Shown: positions 5,115 through 5,803 of the stretch, piece by piece | How positions within the stretch are numbered: the first letter of the stretch is position 1 | Layout of the letters: each line of letters opens with the position of its first letter | Source: an uncultured Variovorax sp. | Lineage (GTDB): Bacteria; Pseudomonadota; Gammaproteobacteria; Burkholderiales; Burkholderiaceae_C | DNA: 5,803 bases | Assembly: GCA_903872875.1 (NCBI GenBank) | Contig: CAIQMJ010000611.1 | Coordinates: forward strand, 1-5,803 | Direction: 5' to 3' | Notes under the pieces: model-generated | What the model saw: the letters and a program-made list of their open reading frames with translations, nothing else | Database searches by the model: none | Told to the model about the DNA's origin: nothing | Program-made: the position numbers and the translations under genes

Positions 5115-5803
5115 ATGCAAACCATCGACACACCCGTGCTCATCGTCGGCGGCGGCGGCTGCGGCCTGACCTCCTCCATCTTCCTGTCCCGCCTCGGTGT
5201 GCGCAGCCTGCTGGTCGAACGCCATCCGGCACCGGGCCGGCTGCCCAAGGCGCGCTACATCAGCCAGCGCACCATGGAGATCCTGCGGCAGTTCGGCGTG
5301 GCCGACAGCGTCTATGCGCGCTCCATGCCGCTGGCCCACATCGCGCACATCCGCTGGTGCACCAGCCTGGCCGGCGACGGCGCGCTCGACCGCCGCACGT
5401 TCTACCGGATCGAGTCCTTCGGCGGCGGCTCGCTGACGCACTACGCGAAGGACAGCCCCTGCGAATCGACGCTCTATCCGCAGGTGCGGCTGGAGCCGCT
5501 GCTGCGCGGCATCGCCGAGGCCGAGCCGGGCGCCGACGTGCGCTACAACCACGAGCTCGAATCCTTCACGCAGGACGCCGATGGCGTGAACGCCGTCGTG
5601 CGCGACCGTGCCACCGGCCAGCAGACCCGCGTGCGGGCGCGCTACCTGATCGGTGCCGATGGCGGCAAGACCGTCGGGCCCGCGGTCGGCGCGCGGTTCG
5701 AGGGCGCGACCGACCTCGCCCACATGGTCACCGTCTACTTCAAGGCGGACCTGTCGGCCTACTGGGACGACGACCATTCGATGACCACCTGGTTCGTGAA
5801 CCC
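5115..5803 (+). CDS. FAD-dependent monooxygenase (PHBH/TfdB-like), 3' end outside window
   Basis: N-terminal 229 complete codons of a flavoprotein, open to the window edge. It reads VLIVGGGGCGLTSSIFLSRL (8-27), a GxGxxG dinucleotide-binding fold (Gly12, Gly14, Gly17) ending at acidic Glu35 in LLVERH, which should hold the FAD ribose. PKARYISQRTMEILRQFGV (44-62) is typical of class A aromatic hydroxylases. YLIGADGG (178-185) with Asp182-Gly183 is the family's DG motif, involved in FAD and NAD(P)H binding. The later GD motif and the C-terminal substrate or thioredoxin-like region lie beyond the window. Such enzymes use NAD(P)H and O2 to hydroxylate phenols and related rings. The first gap motif is GGGGCG rather than the commoner GAGPxG, which is seen in some TfdB-like members. 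The start is the first ATG 4 nt after the HHE stop, with no good Shine-Dalgarno, so translational coupling is likely. Full-length relatives are usually about 500-600 residues. Confidence 0.92.
   Translation, partial: MQTIDTPVLIVGGGGCGLTSSIFLSRLGVRSLLVERHPAPGRLPKARYISQRTMEILRQFGVADSVYARSMPLAHIAHIRWCTSLAGDGALDRRTFYRIESFGGGSLTHYAKDSPCESTLYPQVRLEPLLRGIAEAEPGADVRYNHELESFTQDADGVNAVVRDRATGQQTRVRARYLIGADGGKTVGPAVGARFEGATDLAHMVTVYFKADLSAYWDDDHSMTTWFVN

Noticed and set aside
4352..5777. Long minus-strand frames opposite the HHE and monooxygenase genes.
   Set aside because: No recognisable domain; the plus-strand frames carry complete metal-ligand and FAD motifs, so these are shadows.

Overview
The window is uniformly very GC-rich with strong G/C preference at third codon positions, tight gene packing and catabolic gene families (CaiB/BaiF CoA-transferase, SDR dehydrogenase, MFS carrier, flavin monooxygenase). 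This suggests a high-GC betaproteobacterium of the Burkholderiales (Variovorax/Bordetella-like). That placement is inferred from style and gene content, not from a marker gene.

Layout: two divergent transcription units leave a 242-bp control region (4296-4537). On the minus strand, in transcription order, lie a LuxR/GerE-type regulator (4295-3432), an SDR dehydrogenase (3407-2577), an MFS permease (2570-1347) and a family III CoA-transferase (1271-9). The first three are separated by 24 and 6 nt and look like one operon. The CoA-transferase follows after a 75-nt gap holding two hairpins, so it may be the operon's last gene or have its own control. On the plus strand lie a stand-alone hemerythrin-like (HHE) diiron protein (4538-5110) and, 4 nt downstream, an FAD-dependent aromatic-ring-type monooxygenase (from 5115) that is cut by the window end. 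No gap exceeds 300 bases.

How the genes may work together (inference): the locus reads as a regulated catabolic cluster for an aromatic or alicyclic acid or alcohol of unknown identity. The permease would import the compound, the flavoprotein hydroxylate it, the SDR oxidise or reduce an alcohol/ketone intermediate, and the CoA-transferase activate an acid intermediate as its CoA thioester. The LuxR-type protein would switch both divergent units. The substrate cannot be read from the sequence.

The most interesting points are: (1) a G/C-block dyad cluster in the divergent promoter, one copy abutting a candidate -35 box, with a similar dyad upstream of the CoA-transferase; (2) the HHE diiron protein apparently co-transcribed with an oxygen-consuming monooxygenase, with metal-ligand spacing like the RIC/YtfE diiron domain; (3) a 5-codon reading frame whose stop overlaps the HHE start codon; (4) a serine-run N-terminal extension on the CoA-transferase with untypical codons and a hairpin over its would-be ribosome-binding region. 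I found no RNA gene, CRISPR array, insertion sequence, integrase or origin.
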